Below the pieces are notes generated by a model, which made no database searches, was not told the origin of the DNA, and saw nothing but the letters and a program-made list of their open reading frames with translations. Positions 1 to 8,736 of a stretch of 64,000 nt of DNA are shown one piece after another. How positions within the stretch are numbered: position 1 is the stretch's first letter; each line of letters opens with the position of its first letter. Location: positions 162,424-226,423 of the forward strand of contig NZ_BJXJ01000002.1 in NCBI RefSeq assembly GCF_007990935.1. The letters run 5' to 3'. This DNA is from Vibrio sagamiensis NBRC 104589. Lineage in GTDB: Bacteria; Pseudomonadota; Gammaproteobacteria; Enterobacterales; Vibrionaceae. A program made the translations under genes and the position numbers.

Positions 1-77
1 GCGTTCTTAAGCCACGAATTCAAGGGCGTGCAGATATGGGTAAAGTGAGCGGTTTAGTTCGCACTAAGTTGGCTTGA
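1..77 (+). CDS. yqeY: YqeY/GatB-like domain protein, C-terminal end (partial)
   Basis: Only the last 24 codons are present, read in frame from base 3 to a TGA at 75-77. The peptide ends with the pattern GRADMGKVSGLVRTKLA. That is the typical end of YqeY-family proteins, which share the tRNA-binding C-terminal domain of GatB, the amidotransferase subunit. A position just upstream of dnaG is usual in Vibrio. The identification rests on this short tail and the neighbourhood. Confidence 0.75.
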   Translation, partial: VLKPRIQGRADMGKVSGLVRTKLA

Positions 78-95
78 TACCCCACCCAATTTCAA

Positions 96-132
96 CAAGC
101 CGTGCTATCCTATGGAACGCACGGCTTGTTTG
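96..132 (+). terminator. Rho-independent terminator after yqeY
   Basis: A perfect 10-bp stem, CAAGCCGTGC (96-105) with GCACGGCTTG (119-128), is followed by a short T-rich run. It separates yqeY from dnaG. Confidence 0.75.
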
Positions 133-220
133 TATCTGTCAGAATGGTATAACTCTAATTCAAGCTCTTTGCTGACTATCCATTCACTTCAATCATGATT
201 TGTTTTTTTTGTTAGGTTTT

Positions 221-1978
221 ATGGCTGGACACATCCCTCGTAGTTTTATTGATGATTTGCTAGCTCGACTCGATATAGTCGATATCGTTGACGCACGTGT
301 AAAACTTAAGAAAAAAGGCAAAAACTACGGTGCATGCTGCCCTTTTCATAATGAAAAAACACCCTCATTTAGTGTCAGTCAGGAAAAACAGTTTTACCAC
401 TGTTTTGGCTGTGGCGTGCATGGCAATGCTATTGACTTCATTATGGAGTTTGAGCGCTTAGACTTTGTCGAAGCTATAGAAGAACTCGCCTCTTATCTTG
501 GCTTAGATGTCCCCCGAGAGCAACGTAGCGGAAGTGGTCAGTTTACCTCAAGTCCACAAGCAAACAGCAGCGAAAAACGTAACCTTTACGATTTAATGAA
601 TAGTATTGCTCAGTTCTACCGAAATCAGCTTAAACAAACTTCTGGAAGAGAAGCTATCGAATACTTAAAAAACCGTGGTTTGTCTGGCGAAATTGTCCAA
701 AAATTTGGCATTGGTTTTATTGCAGACGAGTGGGATTTGATACGTAAAAATTTCGGCCAGAGCAAAAATAATCAAGACATGCTGGTTACAGGTGGCATGT
801 TGATCGAAAACGACAAAGGTAACCGCTATGATCGTTTTCGAGGCCGAGTCATGTTCCCAATTCGAGATCGCCGTGGTCGAGTCATAGGCTTTGGTGGCCG
901 TGTCTTGGGAGATGGCACACCAAAATACCTCAACTCACCAGAAACACCTATCTTTCATAAAGGTAAAGAGCTTTACGGTTTGTATGAAGTACTACAAGCA
1001 TACCGTGAACCGCCACAAATCCTAGTCGCTGAAGGCTATATGGATGTGGTTGCTTTGGCACAATATGGAATTGACTACTCTGTTGCCTCACTAGGAACGT
1101 CGACGACAGGCGATCACATCCAAATGCTGTTTAGGCAAACCAATACTGTTGTCTGTTGCTATGATGGTGACCGCGCTGGCAAAGAAGCTGCGTGGCGTGC
1201 TTTAGAAAATGCACTTCAGTTTCTGAAAGCAGGTAACACCTTGAAGTTCTTATTCTTACCAGATGGTGAAGATCCCGATAGCTATATAAGAGCAAATGGT
1301 AAAGCGGCCTTTGAACAGCAAATCGAAAACGCCACGCCGTTATCAAATTACCTGTTCGATAACCTGATCGAATTGCATAAAATTAACTTAGGTAGTAACG
1401 AAGGTAAGTCTGCCTTACGTGCTTATGCTAGCGCCTTGATCAATAAAATCCCTGATCCCTATTTTCAAGAGCTACTTGAAAAGCGCTTAGATGAACGAAC
1501 TGGATTTGACCATAGCCGACGCCAACTTCGTAAGAAGAATACTAAAACTCGACTTCAGCCACACAAAGAAATAAAACGTACCCCTATGAGAGAGGTAATC
1601 GCTCTACTTATTCAAAATCCGAGCTATGCTAAAATGGTACCCGATCTCTCATCGGTGAAAATGCTGGCGATACCTGGTTTAAGTTTATTTGTCGATATAC
1701 TTGATAAGTGCATCATCCATCCCCATATTAACACGGGCCAGCTCTTAGAGCATTGGCGACATGATAGTAATGAGAAGCTTCTGTCTCGTCTTGCTAGCTG
1801 GGATATCCCAGTTGATGAAGACAATCAAGAAGAAATATTTTTAGACTCACTGGACAAAATTATTGCTCAGTGTGTAGAAAAACAAATTGAAAACCTGCAG
1901 GCCAAAGCAAGAAGTATCGGTTTATCAGCCGAGGAAAAAAGGGAGCTGCTAGCTTTAATGCTAGATTTAAAAGCGTAA
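221..1978 (+). CDS. dnaG: DNA primase DnaG
   Basis: Primase that makes the RNA primers for replication with the DnaB helicase. An N-terminal CHC2 zinc finger is visible, with ligands C40, H43, C61 and C64. A Toprim catalytic core follows, with E271 in VAEGYMD and the DxD pair D315/D317 in YDGDRAGKEA. The C-terminal third matches the helicase-binding domain in position. The ATG at 221 gives 585 residues starting MAGHIPRSF, the normal start for the family; an in-frame TTG at 200 would add seven non-conserved residues. dnaG precedes rpoD in the same direction, as in the macromolecular-synthesis operon of gammaproteobacteria. Confidence 0.97.
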   Translation: MAGHIPRSFIDDLLARLDIVDIVDARVKLKKKGKNYGACCPFHNEKTPSFSVSQEKQFYHCFGCGVHGNAIDFIMEFERLDFVEAIEELASYLGLDVPREQRSGSGQFTSSPQANSSEKRNLYDLMNSIAQFYRNQLKQTSGREAIEYLKNRGLSGEIVQKFGIGFIADEWDLIRKNFGQSKNNQDMLVTGGMLIENDKGNRYDRFRGRVMFPIRDRRGRVIGFGGRVLGDGTPKYLNSPETPIFHKGKELYGLYEVLQAYREPPQILVAEGYMDVVALAQYGIDYSVASLGTSTTGDHIQMLFRQTNTVVCCYDGDRAGKEAAWRALENALQFLKAGNTLKFLFLPDGEDPDSYIRANGKAAFEQQIENATPLSNYLFDNLIELHKINLGSNEGKSALRAYASALINKIPDPYFQELLEKRLDERTGFDHSRRQLRKKNTKTRLQPHKEIKRTPMREVIALLIQNPSYAKMVPDLSSVKMLAIPGLSLFVDILDKCIIHPHINTGQLLEHWRHDSNEKLLSRLASWDIPVDEDNQEEIFLDSLDKIIAQCVEKQIENLQAKARSIGLSAEEKRELLALMLDLKA

Positions 1979-2077
1979 CCCTGTTTGGTTAGTCAGCAAC
2001 AATTTAATTTGTTATAGTTAGTGGTTTGCATTTCGCATACTAATTCCTTCACCAGATTACGAAGTTGGATACCGTCT

Positions 2078-3940
2078 ATGGATCAAAATCCGCAGTCACA
2101 GCTAAAGTTACTTGTTATTAAAGGCAAAGAACAAGGCTATCTGACCTACGCCGAAGTAAATGACCACCTACCTGCTGAAATCGTAGATTCAGAACAAGTA
2201 GAAGATATCATTCAGATGATCAACGACATGGGCATCAAAGTAGTGGAAACTGCACCTGATGCTGATGACCTTGCACTAAATGATGATACAAATATCACAG
2301 ATGAAGATGCTGCCGAAGCCGCAGCCGCCGCACTTTCTAGCGTAGAAAGTGAGATTGGTAGAACAACTGACCCAGTTCGCATGTATATGCGTGAGATGGG
2401 TACCGTTGAACTACTGACTCGCGAAGGCGAAATCGACATCGCAAAACGTATTGAAGAAGGTATTAACCAAGTTCAATCATCTGTTGCTGAATACCCGGGT
2501 ACAATCCCTTACATTCTCGAACAGTTTGATAAAGTTCAAGCTGAAGAACTTCGCTTGACTGATCTCATTTCTGGATTCGTCGACCCTGATGCAGATGACA
2601 CTGCTGCACCGACTGCGACTCACATTGGTTCAGAGCTATCAGAATCCGATCTAAAAGATGAAGATGATGACAGCGTTGATGACGATGAAGAGAACAGTGA
2701 GGATTCAGACGAGGACGAAGAAGAAGTTGGAATTGATCCTGAACTAGCACTTGAAAAATTCACTCAGCTACGCAGTACCTACCAAAACCTTCAGCTGGCA
2801 ATCAACGAATACGGCTATGAAAGCCCGAAAGCAACGCTAGCTAACGAGTTAATGTTAGACGTATTCAAAGAATTCCGTCTAACGCCAAAGCAATTTGATC
2901 ACCTCGTAAACGAATTACGTACTTCGATGGAGCGCGTACGTACTCAAGAACGTCTGATCATGAAGTCTGCAGTTGAGTACGGTAAAATGCCGAAGAAATC
3001 TTTCATTGCTCTCTTCACTGGTAACGAGTCAAGTGAAGCATGGTTAGATGAAATTCTTTCTTCAGATAAACCATATGCTGAAAAGATTAAGCGCAGCGAA
3101 GAAGACATTCGTCGTTCAATCACTAAGCTAAAAATGATTGAAGATGAGACTTCTCTCAGCGTACAAAATATCAAAGATATCAGTCGTCGCATGTCCATCG
3201 GTGAAGCAAAGGCTCGTCGAGCGAAAAAAGAAATGGTCGAAGCAAACTTGCGTCTTGTTATTTCTATTGCGAAAAAATACACCAACCGTGGCCTACAGTT
3301 CTTGGATTTGATCCAAGAAGGTAATATCGGCTTGATGAAAGCAGTTGATAAATTTGAATATCGCCGTGGTTATAAGTTCTCAACTTACGCAACATGGTGG
3401 ATTCGTCAGGCAATCACTCGCTCTATTGCAGACCAAGCTCGTACAATACGTATTCCGGTTCACATGATCGAAACGATCAACAAACTAAACCGTATCTCAC
3501 GTCAAATGCTACAAGAGATGGGCCGTGAACCGTTACCAGAGGAATTGGCTGAGCGCATGCAAATGCCTGAAGACAAGATCCGTAAAGTGCTTAAGATCGC
3601 TAAAGAGCCAATCTCTATGGAAACACCAATCGGTGATGACGAAGATTCGCACTTAGGTGACTTCATTGAAGATACTACACTAGAGCTCCCATTAGACTCT
3701 GCAACTGCAACCAGTCTGAAAGGTGCAACAAAAGATGTCTTAGCAGGTCTTACACCACGTGAAGCTAAAGTGCTTCGTATGCGTTTTGGTATCGATATGA
3801 ATACAGACCACACTCTTGAAGAAGTGGGTAAGCAATTTGACGTAACACGTGAGCGTATTCGTCAGATCGAAGCTAAAGCACTAAGAAAACTTCGTCATCC
3901 GAGCCGCTCAGAAACATTGCGCAGCTTCTTGGACGAATAG
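2078..3940 (+). CDS. rpoD: RNA polymerase primary sigma factor sigma-70
   Basis: Housekeeping sigma factor. Visible parts are an N-terminal region 1.1, a strongly acidic non-conserved segment (about residues 180-220), region 2 with [17 protein letters not shown] (-10 recognition and melting), and region 4.2 with [20 protein letters not shown] (-35 recognition). The ATG at 2078 gives 620 residues starting [11 protein letters not shown], as in other sigma-70 proteins. Codons upstream of it in the open frame are not conserved. It follows dnaG after about 100 bp and ends in a strong terminator. Confidence 0.98.
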   Translation: MDQNPQSQLKLLVIKGKEQGYLTYAEVNDHLPAEIVDSEQVEDIIQMINDMGIKVVETAPDADDLALNDDTNITDEDAAEAAAAALSSVESEIGRTTDPVRMYMREMGTVELLTREGEIDIAKRIEEGINQVQSSVAEYPGTIPYILEQFDKVQAEELRLTDLISGFVDPDADDTAAPTATHIGSELSESDLKDEDDDSVDDDEENSEDSDEDEEEVGIDPELALEKFTQLRSTYQNLQLAINEYGYESPKATLANELMLDVFKEFRLTPKQFDHLVNELRTSMERVRTQERLIMKSAVEYGKMPKKSFIALFTGNESSEAWLDEILSSDKPYAEKIKRSEEDIRRSITKLKMIEDETSLSVQNIKDISRRMSIGEAKARRAKKEMVEANLRLVISIAKKYTNRGLQFLDLIQEGNIGLMKAVDKFEYRRGYKFSTYATWWIRQAITRSIADQARTIRIPVHMIETINKLNRISRQMLQEMGREPLPEELAERMQMPEDKIRKVLKIAKEPISMETPIGDDEDSHLGDFIEDTTLELPLDSATATSLKGATKDVLAGLTPREAKVLRMRFGIDMNTDHTLEEVGKQFDVTRERIRQIEAKALRKLRHPSRSETLRSFLDE

Positions 3941-3956
3941 TCTTACGGCAGCAAAC

Positions 3957-3987
3957 TAAAAAAGGTGACCAAAGGTCACCTTTTTTG
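3957..3987 (+). terminator. Terminator of rpoD
   Basis: AAAAGGTGACC and GGTCACCTTTTTT form a stem with a 3-base loop, followed by a T run just after the rpoD stop. Confidence 0.9.
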
Positions 3988-4040
3988 TAATTTATGGCAC
4001 TAAGTGGATAAAAAACAAACATTAATCCTGTTTTCATGGC

Positions 4041-4069
4041 TAGACAGCTTGTTTTTGTTCCCCTATAAT
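4041..4069 (+). promoter_or_regulatory. Sigma-70 promoter of the tRNA-Ile2 gene
   Basis: TAGACA (4041-4046) and a perfect TATAAT (4064-4069) are separated by 17 bp. The predicted start lies about 8 bp before the mature tRNA 5' end. Confidence 0.75.
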
Positions 4070-4083
4070 TGTCCACCTATTAA

Positions 4084-4159
4084 GGCCCCTTAGCTCAGTG
4101 GTTAGAGCAGTCGACTCATAATCGATTGGTCCGCAGTTCAAATCTGCGAGGGGCCACCA
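4084..4159 (+). tRNA. ileX: tRNA-Ile2 (anticodon CAU, lysidine type)
   Basis: A 76-nt cloverleaf including an encoded CCA. The acceptor stem is GGCCCCT/AGGGGCC, the anticodon loop is CTCATAA and the T stem is CGCAG/CTGCG. The anticodon reads CAT, but the body closely matches the enterobacterial ileX/ileY tRNA rather than elongator or initiator Met. It should therefore carry lysidine (TilS) and read AUA. In E. coli ileX also lies just downstream of rpoD. An automatic annotation may label it tRNA-Met. Confidence 0.9.
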
Positions 4160-4167
4160 AATTTTGA

Positions 4168-4204
4168 AAGGCGCAGTGGATTAACCCCTACTGTGCCCTT
4201 TTTA
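4168..4204 (+). terminator. Terminator of tRNA-Ile2
   Basis: GGCGCAGT (4170-4177) pairs with ACTGTGCC (4190-4197), with one G-U pair, followed by CTTTTTAC. Confidence 0.75.
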
Positions 4205-4620
4205 CATATACCATACCCCATCACTACCAACACTCAATTAAGCTTAAAATATTCAATTCAACAAGATAGCGTCTTCGTCAGATAGTCTTCTTTGCCGTAA
4301 GCTCAGTGTTATAACTCAGAAATAAGCATCTTAACCTTACCTGAGTTAAATACATCTCATTTACTAACCCCTAAATAGCAATCGAATTAGAATCAAGAAA
4401 AAGCACTTATCAAATTGACCAAATCCTTACAAAATTGAGCAAATTAAGCTCAATAAAAAACAAGAAAAACAAAAAGACAATAAATATCAGAAAATTGAAA
4501 GCATCTGGTCAACCTATGAAATTATCAGGACAAGTACAGCATAAGTTGTCGCTTATTTTGAATACACCAAGATAAACCACTTTAATGTACGCTCTTTTAA
4601 AATAATGATAAGGTTATCCA
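4205..4620. other. AT-rich intergenic region
   Basis: No supported gene. Very AT-rich, with long A-runs around 4390-4500. It marks the left edge of the accessory block that starts after the tRNA. I found no second copy of the tRNA 3' end in this window, so there is no evidence here for a tRNA-integrated island. Confidence 0.5.
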
Positions 4621-5211
4621 ATGAAAAAGACACTTCTAACAGCACTTTGTTTATTAAGTACATCTGGTATGACACTGGCTGGCACATTGAATACAGCTAA
4701 TTCAGACAATGCACAACTAGTGCAAGGTCCAAATAACTTTGTCACTTGTGCAAAGTATGACGCCATGGTTGATACTTTGGTCAATAATGGCGTAATGACT
4801 AAAGATGAAGCCGATCTTATTAAGTGTGTAGAAGAGTTTACCTGGAATTGGGAGTGGTCAGTAAATACATGGGGCTACTACATACATCAAGATGACGCAA
4901 CAACATACACATTACGATTCAAGGGCGATCACCAAGAAACAGCAGAAAGATTTAAACAAGAAATTGACACTGCTCTTAACAGCGGTAAAGAGGAGCTGTT
5001 CCAAATCCGTATAGCGAGAAACCCAGAGTTCTCTAATATCGTCAGCATTACCAGTGTTTCAGATATCAAACGAGTATCTGACTCACCTGATGAAGATGGA
5101 GTCCGTTACCATTGGGACGTGACAATCACAACAAATCAAGAAATTATCGAGCCAGCAGATAACTGGATTGGCTCAATGAATTTCTACAAATTCAAGATGG
5201 CTGCTTACTAA
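4621..5211 (+). CDS. Secreted protein of unknown function
   Basis: 196 residues that I do not recognise. The first 20 residues (MKKTLLTALCLLSTSGMTLA) form a clear Sec signal peptide with cleavage after a TLA-type site, so the product is periplasmic or secreted. The mature part has two cysteines (in VTCAK and LIKCVEE) that could form a disulfide. It also has a tryptophan-rich stretch near residue 80 (TWNWEWSVNTWGYY). AAGG lies about 8 bases before the ATG. The gene stands alone between the tRNA and a convergent DUF481 gene. A function cannot be assigned from sequence. Confidence 0.75.
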   Translation: MKKTLLTALCLLSTSGMTLAGTLNTANSDNAQLVQGPNNFVTCAKYDAMVDTLVNNGVMTKDEADLIKCVEEFTWNWEWSVNTWGYYIHQDDATTYTLRFKGDHQETAERFKQEIDTALNSGKEELFQIRIARNPEFSNIVSITSVSDIKRVSDSPDEDGVRYHWDVTITTNQEIIEPADNWIGSMNFYKFKMAAY

Positions 5212-5330
5212 GCTTACTATAGAGCCCTAAAATTACTGCTCTGATATTCTCTTATCAGAGCAGTGAAACCCAAGTAATCTTAGAGCGCTTGGGTGCCTAC
5301 TAAAAATAACCCGCTCTCACTCTGATACTC

Positions 5331-6443
5331 TTAAATCTCATAAGATAAGCCGAAGTGAAACGTGTAGTCATCTTCTTTAGGAGTGATTCCCTCCGCATTG
5401 GGCTCAACATTTGAAACATGATCCCAAGTCGCCTTAATACTCAAATCCAAATCTTTAACGAGATCAATATCGATTCCTAGTTCGTTTCTGTGTTGAGTGC
5501 CCATATTTTTTTTGCTGGTCCAATTGAAAGAATAAAAATGAGTAAGGTCAATATTGCGAGTTAGCTCATATTCAAAGTTGGACTCGAAATATAAACCACT
5601 ACTGCTTACATTCTCTTTCTCACCACTTTCAACCGTTCGAAAAGCGGTATATTGGTAACCAGGACCGAGTGACACATCCCATTGCGTATGAGGCATGGCG
5701 ATAATAAAATACCCCATTTGCATAGATACATCTTCTTTGTGATCAATATTTTGGAACTCATCACTTATTATTGACAGCTTTAGAGGCCTGAAAAACAGTT
5801 TGTTTCTTAGGTAAATATCATAAGAGCCATCAAACGATGTACTTTTTGCTATCGTTTTACTATCACTCTCAGAGTTTTCATGTCTAGCTTTGAGTTTGGT
5901 CCTAGAATCAACAGCCAGCCTCTCTGTTTCAATTTCCCCAAGTAATGAAAACTCATCGGTATTACCTTTACTGATGTCTAAGCCTAAAAACAACTCTGTT
6001 TTCCATTGCTCAGATTCATCTTGACGACCACGATAAATAGACACTACTTGCTCAATCGGAAATGACCATTCTTTTACTTCATTACGCAAAAAAAGCTTGC
6101 CATCTTTGATCGATAGAAATCCTTCATGAATATCTCCACTTGCAACTCGAACAGTAAAAAAGCTCACCGTCTCAAGTACCGCAATATCTTTTATTTCAAT
6201 ATCCTGATCACCAAGATCATCACTATCAAACTCAATTTCTTGGTCTAAAGAGTTAGATTCTTCTTTAATCGTTCCTGTTAATTCACCTTTGATCACTTCT
6301 CCCGATTTCAACTGCAACCAATCATCGTTATTATCAATCCAAACAACTTGGCTTTTTTGTTGTGTTGTTTTTTCACTGTCTGCCAAAGCGAAGTGATTGC
6401 CAAATACAACACTCACGCACAACACGAGCCACTTTTTATTCAT
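5331..6443 (-). CDS. DUF481 family outer-membrane protein
   Basis: Putative outer-membrane beta-barrel of the DUF481/YdiY ('salt-induced outer membrane protein') type. The start at 6443 gives 370 residues with a good signal peptide (MNKKWLVLCVSVVFGNHFALA); an upstream in-frame ATG at 6470 would put nine polar residues before it. An N-terminal soluble part (to about residue 140) precedes the repetitive amphipathic strands of the barrel (FLGLDISKGNTDEFS, LGIDIDLVKDLDLSIKATWDH). The chain ends in a strand finishing FGLSYEI, less typical than an aromatic last residue. It is monocistronic and convergent with the secreted-protein gene. The substrate is unknown. Confidence 0.8.
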   Translation of the reverse strand: MNKKWLVLCVSVVFGNHFALADSEKTTQQKSQVVWIDNNDDWLQLKSGEVIKGELTGTIKEESNSLDQEIEFDSDDLGDQDIEIKDIAVLETVSFFTVRVASGDIHEGFLSIKDGKLFLRNEVKEWSFPIEQVVSIYRGRQDESEQWKTELFLGLDISKGNTDEFSLLGEIETERLAVDSRTKLKARHENSESDSKTIAKSTSFDGSYDIYLRNKLFFRPLKLSIISDEFQNIDHKEDVSMQMGYFIIAMPHTQWDVSLGPGYQYTAFRTVESGEKENVSSSGLYFESNFEYELTRNIDLTHFYSFNWTSKKNMGTQHRNELGIDIDLVKDLDLSIKATWDHVSNVEPNAEGITPKEDDYTFHFGLSYEI

Positions 6444-6498
6444 AGAAGAGTTTCCAATACACTTAACCATTTTCTGCTCACATCAAAGCATAATGCTT

Positions 6499-6572
6499 AT
6501 ATACCTAAGTGACCTCACGATGCTTGATTTAGAGCAATGTTCCGAAAAGCGAACAGAGATCACTTGGCTGTA
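6499..6572. repeat. Dispersed Vibrio-type palindromic repeat, copy A
   Basis: The ends form an imperfect inverted repeat, CCTAAGTGACCTC with GAGATCACTTGG. The first ~36 bases match 37023-37058 at about 30 positions (pattern ATACCYAARTGAC-TCA-GATGCTTGATT). An internal GTTC/GAAC hairpin is present here but absent from the other copy. Confidence 0.65.
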
Positions 6573-6691
6573 GACTGACATTGTCAATTTTAGACCTCAA
6601 TAACAATAAAAATATCAATAAAAAGGAGAAAAGTTTAAATAGTCGGTCAATTAACTCGACTGAAGTATCTGCTGTTTCCGAACATACCTGT

Positions 6692-6725
6692 TATACCCCA
6701 GCGTTATCAGGATGCTTGGGTATAG
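6692..6725. repeat. Short palindrome of the same family
   Basis: TATACCCCA (6692-6700) faces TGGGTATA (about 6717-6724) across a loop that includes GGATGCT, like the termini of the longer repeats. Confidence 0.5.
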
Positions 6726-7001
6726 ATATCTCTTTTTTACGTAATTTTTCATAACTAAACATATGACACTAAATCTTTTTCACAGCTAAATTCTTTACTT
6801 ATTTAAAATTTAATCTCATTAAGATTTAGAGGGTTATATCTTGTTCGTTAATAGCGTAAGTACAATACAATCAGAGACCATTAAAAGTTTGAGCTAGAAA
6901 GATCATTAGAGGTTAATAAACTCACTAATACAACGTCTGACTTAGCTCAAGGCTTCCCTCAAAGACTCGATAAGCTAAGAAGTAAAGATTGCTATAAGAA
7001 A

Positions 7002-7781
7002 GTGTTTCAACGAAAAGATTATAGACCTGCTATTTACGGTTTGAGTCAACCACAACGTAAACTTGGTTATTTAACCTGCAAGCTCAATGAGCTTGAAGGT
7101 GTGGATAATCGAACAATAGCTTTGCTCAATAAAAAACTGGACAATATTGCCCATTATGACAGAGAAGAAAACCCTAAATGGCTTATTCAGCAATTCAAGG
7201 GGCATATTACAGCTCTTGATCCATTTATAAAACTAAACAAAGCTTTATCAAAAACTAACTCTTACGAAGAACAAGTGAAAATCGTTACAAACTTTTGCTA
7301 CAAAAACACATCAGGAGACAGTGATGTCAATGCATTAACTGAAACGATATTAAACTTAATTCTTAAAAGTAAAGTTAAAAGTATCCTTGATGTAAATCAA
7401 TATGCATTACCTCATATGATACAAGTCGATTTTGCAGAGATGTTTGTTAAACACTTTTTTCGAAATACAAGTAAACTAGGACTTGAGTTCTTCTCTGATA
7501 ATAACATTGATATCATTTTTTCATGGGAAGATGGTCAATCTGGCTCATTAGACTTAAGAGTCATCCAAGACAAAAAATGGCAATCCAATGAACATAGATT
7601 TGGAGACAAATACGAACCGATAACCTTTTCTGAGATTCGTCATGTTTTAAGAAATCCTGAAAGATTTAAAGATAAAGTATTTAAAGTACATGTTCATGAT
7701 ATTAAAACTTCTACCTTTAGCTTTTCTGAATCATTGGAATCGGAGACATGGCAAGATGTTTCTCTGGGCAAAGCACCTTAA
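7002..7781 (+). CDS. Unrecognised protein, possibly 5'-truncated
   Basis: 259 residues from a GTG at 7002. I do not recognise the family. The protein is lysine- and asparagine-rich, with no signal peptide or membrane segment, so probably cytoplasmic. The C-terminal half has alternating aromatic/acidic strands (FFSDNNIDIIFSWEDGQSG). The reading frame stays open and coding-like upstream to a stop at 6882-6884 (ELERSLEVNKL, GFPQRLDKLRSKD), but there is no ATG, GTG or TTG with a ribosome-binding site. The gene may therefore have lost its 5' end. It ends 42 bp before the left end of the Tn7-like element and could be cargo of an older insertion. Confidence 0.55.
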   Translation: MFQRKDYRPAIYGLSQPQRKLGYLTCKLNELEGVDNRTIALLNKKLDNIAHYDREENPKWLIQQFKGHITALDPFIKLNKALSKTNSYEEQVKIVTNFCYKNTSGDSDVNALTETILNLILKSKVKSILDVNQYALPHMIQVDFAEMFVKHFFRNTSKLGLEFFSDNNIDIIFSWEDGQSGSLDLRVIQDKKWQSNEHRFGDKYEPITFSEIRHVLRNPERFKDKVFKVHVHDIKTSTFSFSESLESETWQDVSLGKAP

Positions 7782-7823
7782 GGTTACTTGGATATCTTAA
7801 CCCCTGAAATTATTAATTTTATC

Positions 7824-7977
7824 TGTCGGAGGACATTAAAGATTGAAACTTTTCTGCCTCCGAAGCCTTTCTCTTCTGTAGCTACTAACCACTAAACATG
7901 GCAATAAAGATTAAAACTAACCGACCCCAACAACCTTCGGAAAACCAGCCTTATGACAATAAAGTTTGAAACTTTTA
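7824..7977 (+). repeat. Left end of Tn7-like element, three TnsB-type sites
   Basis: The terminus is TGTCGGAG, with sites starting at 7832 (GACATTAAAGATTGAAACT), 7900 (GGCAATAAAGATTAAAACT) and 7955 (GACAATAAAGTTTGAAACT). Spacings are 68 and 55 bp, as in Tn7 left ends. A small inverted repeat, TCGGAGG/CCTCCGA (7826-7832, 7857-7863), encloses the first site. Confidence 0.8.
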
Positions 7978-8672
7978 GAAAGCGGTGTTTTTCAAGGTAG
8001 ACTACTCTGTTCTTAGATACTTAAATTTTAGCTCAACCACAGCCTCGTTCAGAATAAATTTTGGACATTCCCAAATTACAGCACCCACTAAATTAGAAAA
8101 TTTAATATTAGACTATATTGAAAATATCCTTTTTGGGAAGGATAGATACGAGAGTATATCGCTCTGCTGCTTACCTCTTTTTTCATGCTATTGTGTTTCG
8201 GCGTGGGCTGTCATATTAAAATCAGCTATAAAACGTTCACCAACCCAGCTTCCTTACCAACCAACGATTAGATCCAGATAGAATTGCACTGATAACAAGA
8301 AAGGTCCCTCTATAAACCATGGTGGATTCAATACCCCCGATGTTTTAACAGCTTTATGGCCACTTAAATGCATGGTTGTTTCGTCATACGTGCAATGTAT
8401 TCATGGGCATGACTACTTATATGGTTATCAATAAAAATCAGAAGGTTAAATTAAATCGCTAGCAAGTTCGATTAATTCAGCCCCCCCCTGGATAACCAAA
8501 AAACAATGAACTAGATCGAATATTCTACCTTTATTCAATGTTCTATATTCTAATTCAATTTTCAGGCAGCTGTGCTGTCATTGAGACTAACTCCCATCAA
8601 ATACAACCAACATCATATTAACTTACCAAAAGATATGCCTATCGTTACTTAGTTATTGGGTATGTTATGCAA
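7978..8672. other. Non-coding or degenerate interior of the element
   Basis: No convincing gene. A 98-codon open frame (GTG at 7985 to 8281) has no ribosome-binding site and an implausible composition. Short coding-like fragments occur in other frames near 8230-8300 and may be remnants of a decayed gene. A C9 run lies near 8480. Confidence 0.45.
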
Positions 8673-8701
8673 TTGACCGAATAAAGTAGATCATGCATAA
8701 A
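8673..8701 (+). promoter_or_regulatory. Putative promoter of the cargo operon
   Basis: TTGACC (8673-8678), a 17-bp spacer and CATAAA (8696-8701) lie 35 bp before the arginase-like ATG. Prediction from sequence only. Confidence 0.45.
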
Positions 8702-8736
8702 TCCCTGACTTTTTTAATAAAAATTAGGATATAGAA

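Larger units (their letters stand above)
6444..7001. other. Intergenic region with palindromic repeats
   Basis: No complete gene is supported. It contains two members of a palindromic repeat family (6499-6572 and 6692-6725) and, from 6885, an open frame continuous with the ORF at 7002 but lacking a start codon. Confidence 0.5.

Noticed and set aside
200..220. Upstream TTG start for dnaG
   Set aside because: Adds seven hydrophobic residues not seen in the family; the ATG at 221 gives the canonical N-terminus.
7002..7781. The ORF as a leftover TnsD or TnsE
   Set aside because: No CxxC zinc motif expected of TnsD/TniQ and no resemblance I can see to TnsE; left as unrecognised.
7824..7980. Possible CRISPR array (repeats with TTTGAAACTTT)
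   Set aside because: Only three copies with irregular spacing and imperfect identity, mirrored in inverted orientation at 10731-10798. This fits transposon-end binding sites, not a CRISPR.
7985..8281. 98-codon ORF inside the Tn7-like element
   Set aside because: GTG start without a ribosome-binding site, improbable composition, no recognisable motif; treated as chance or decayed sequence.
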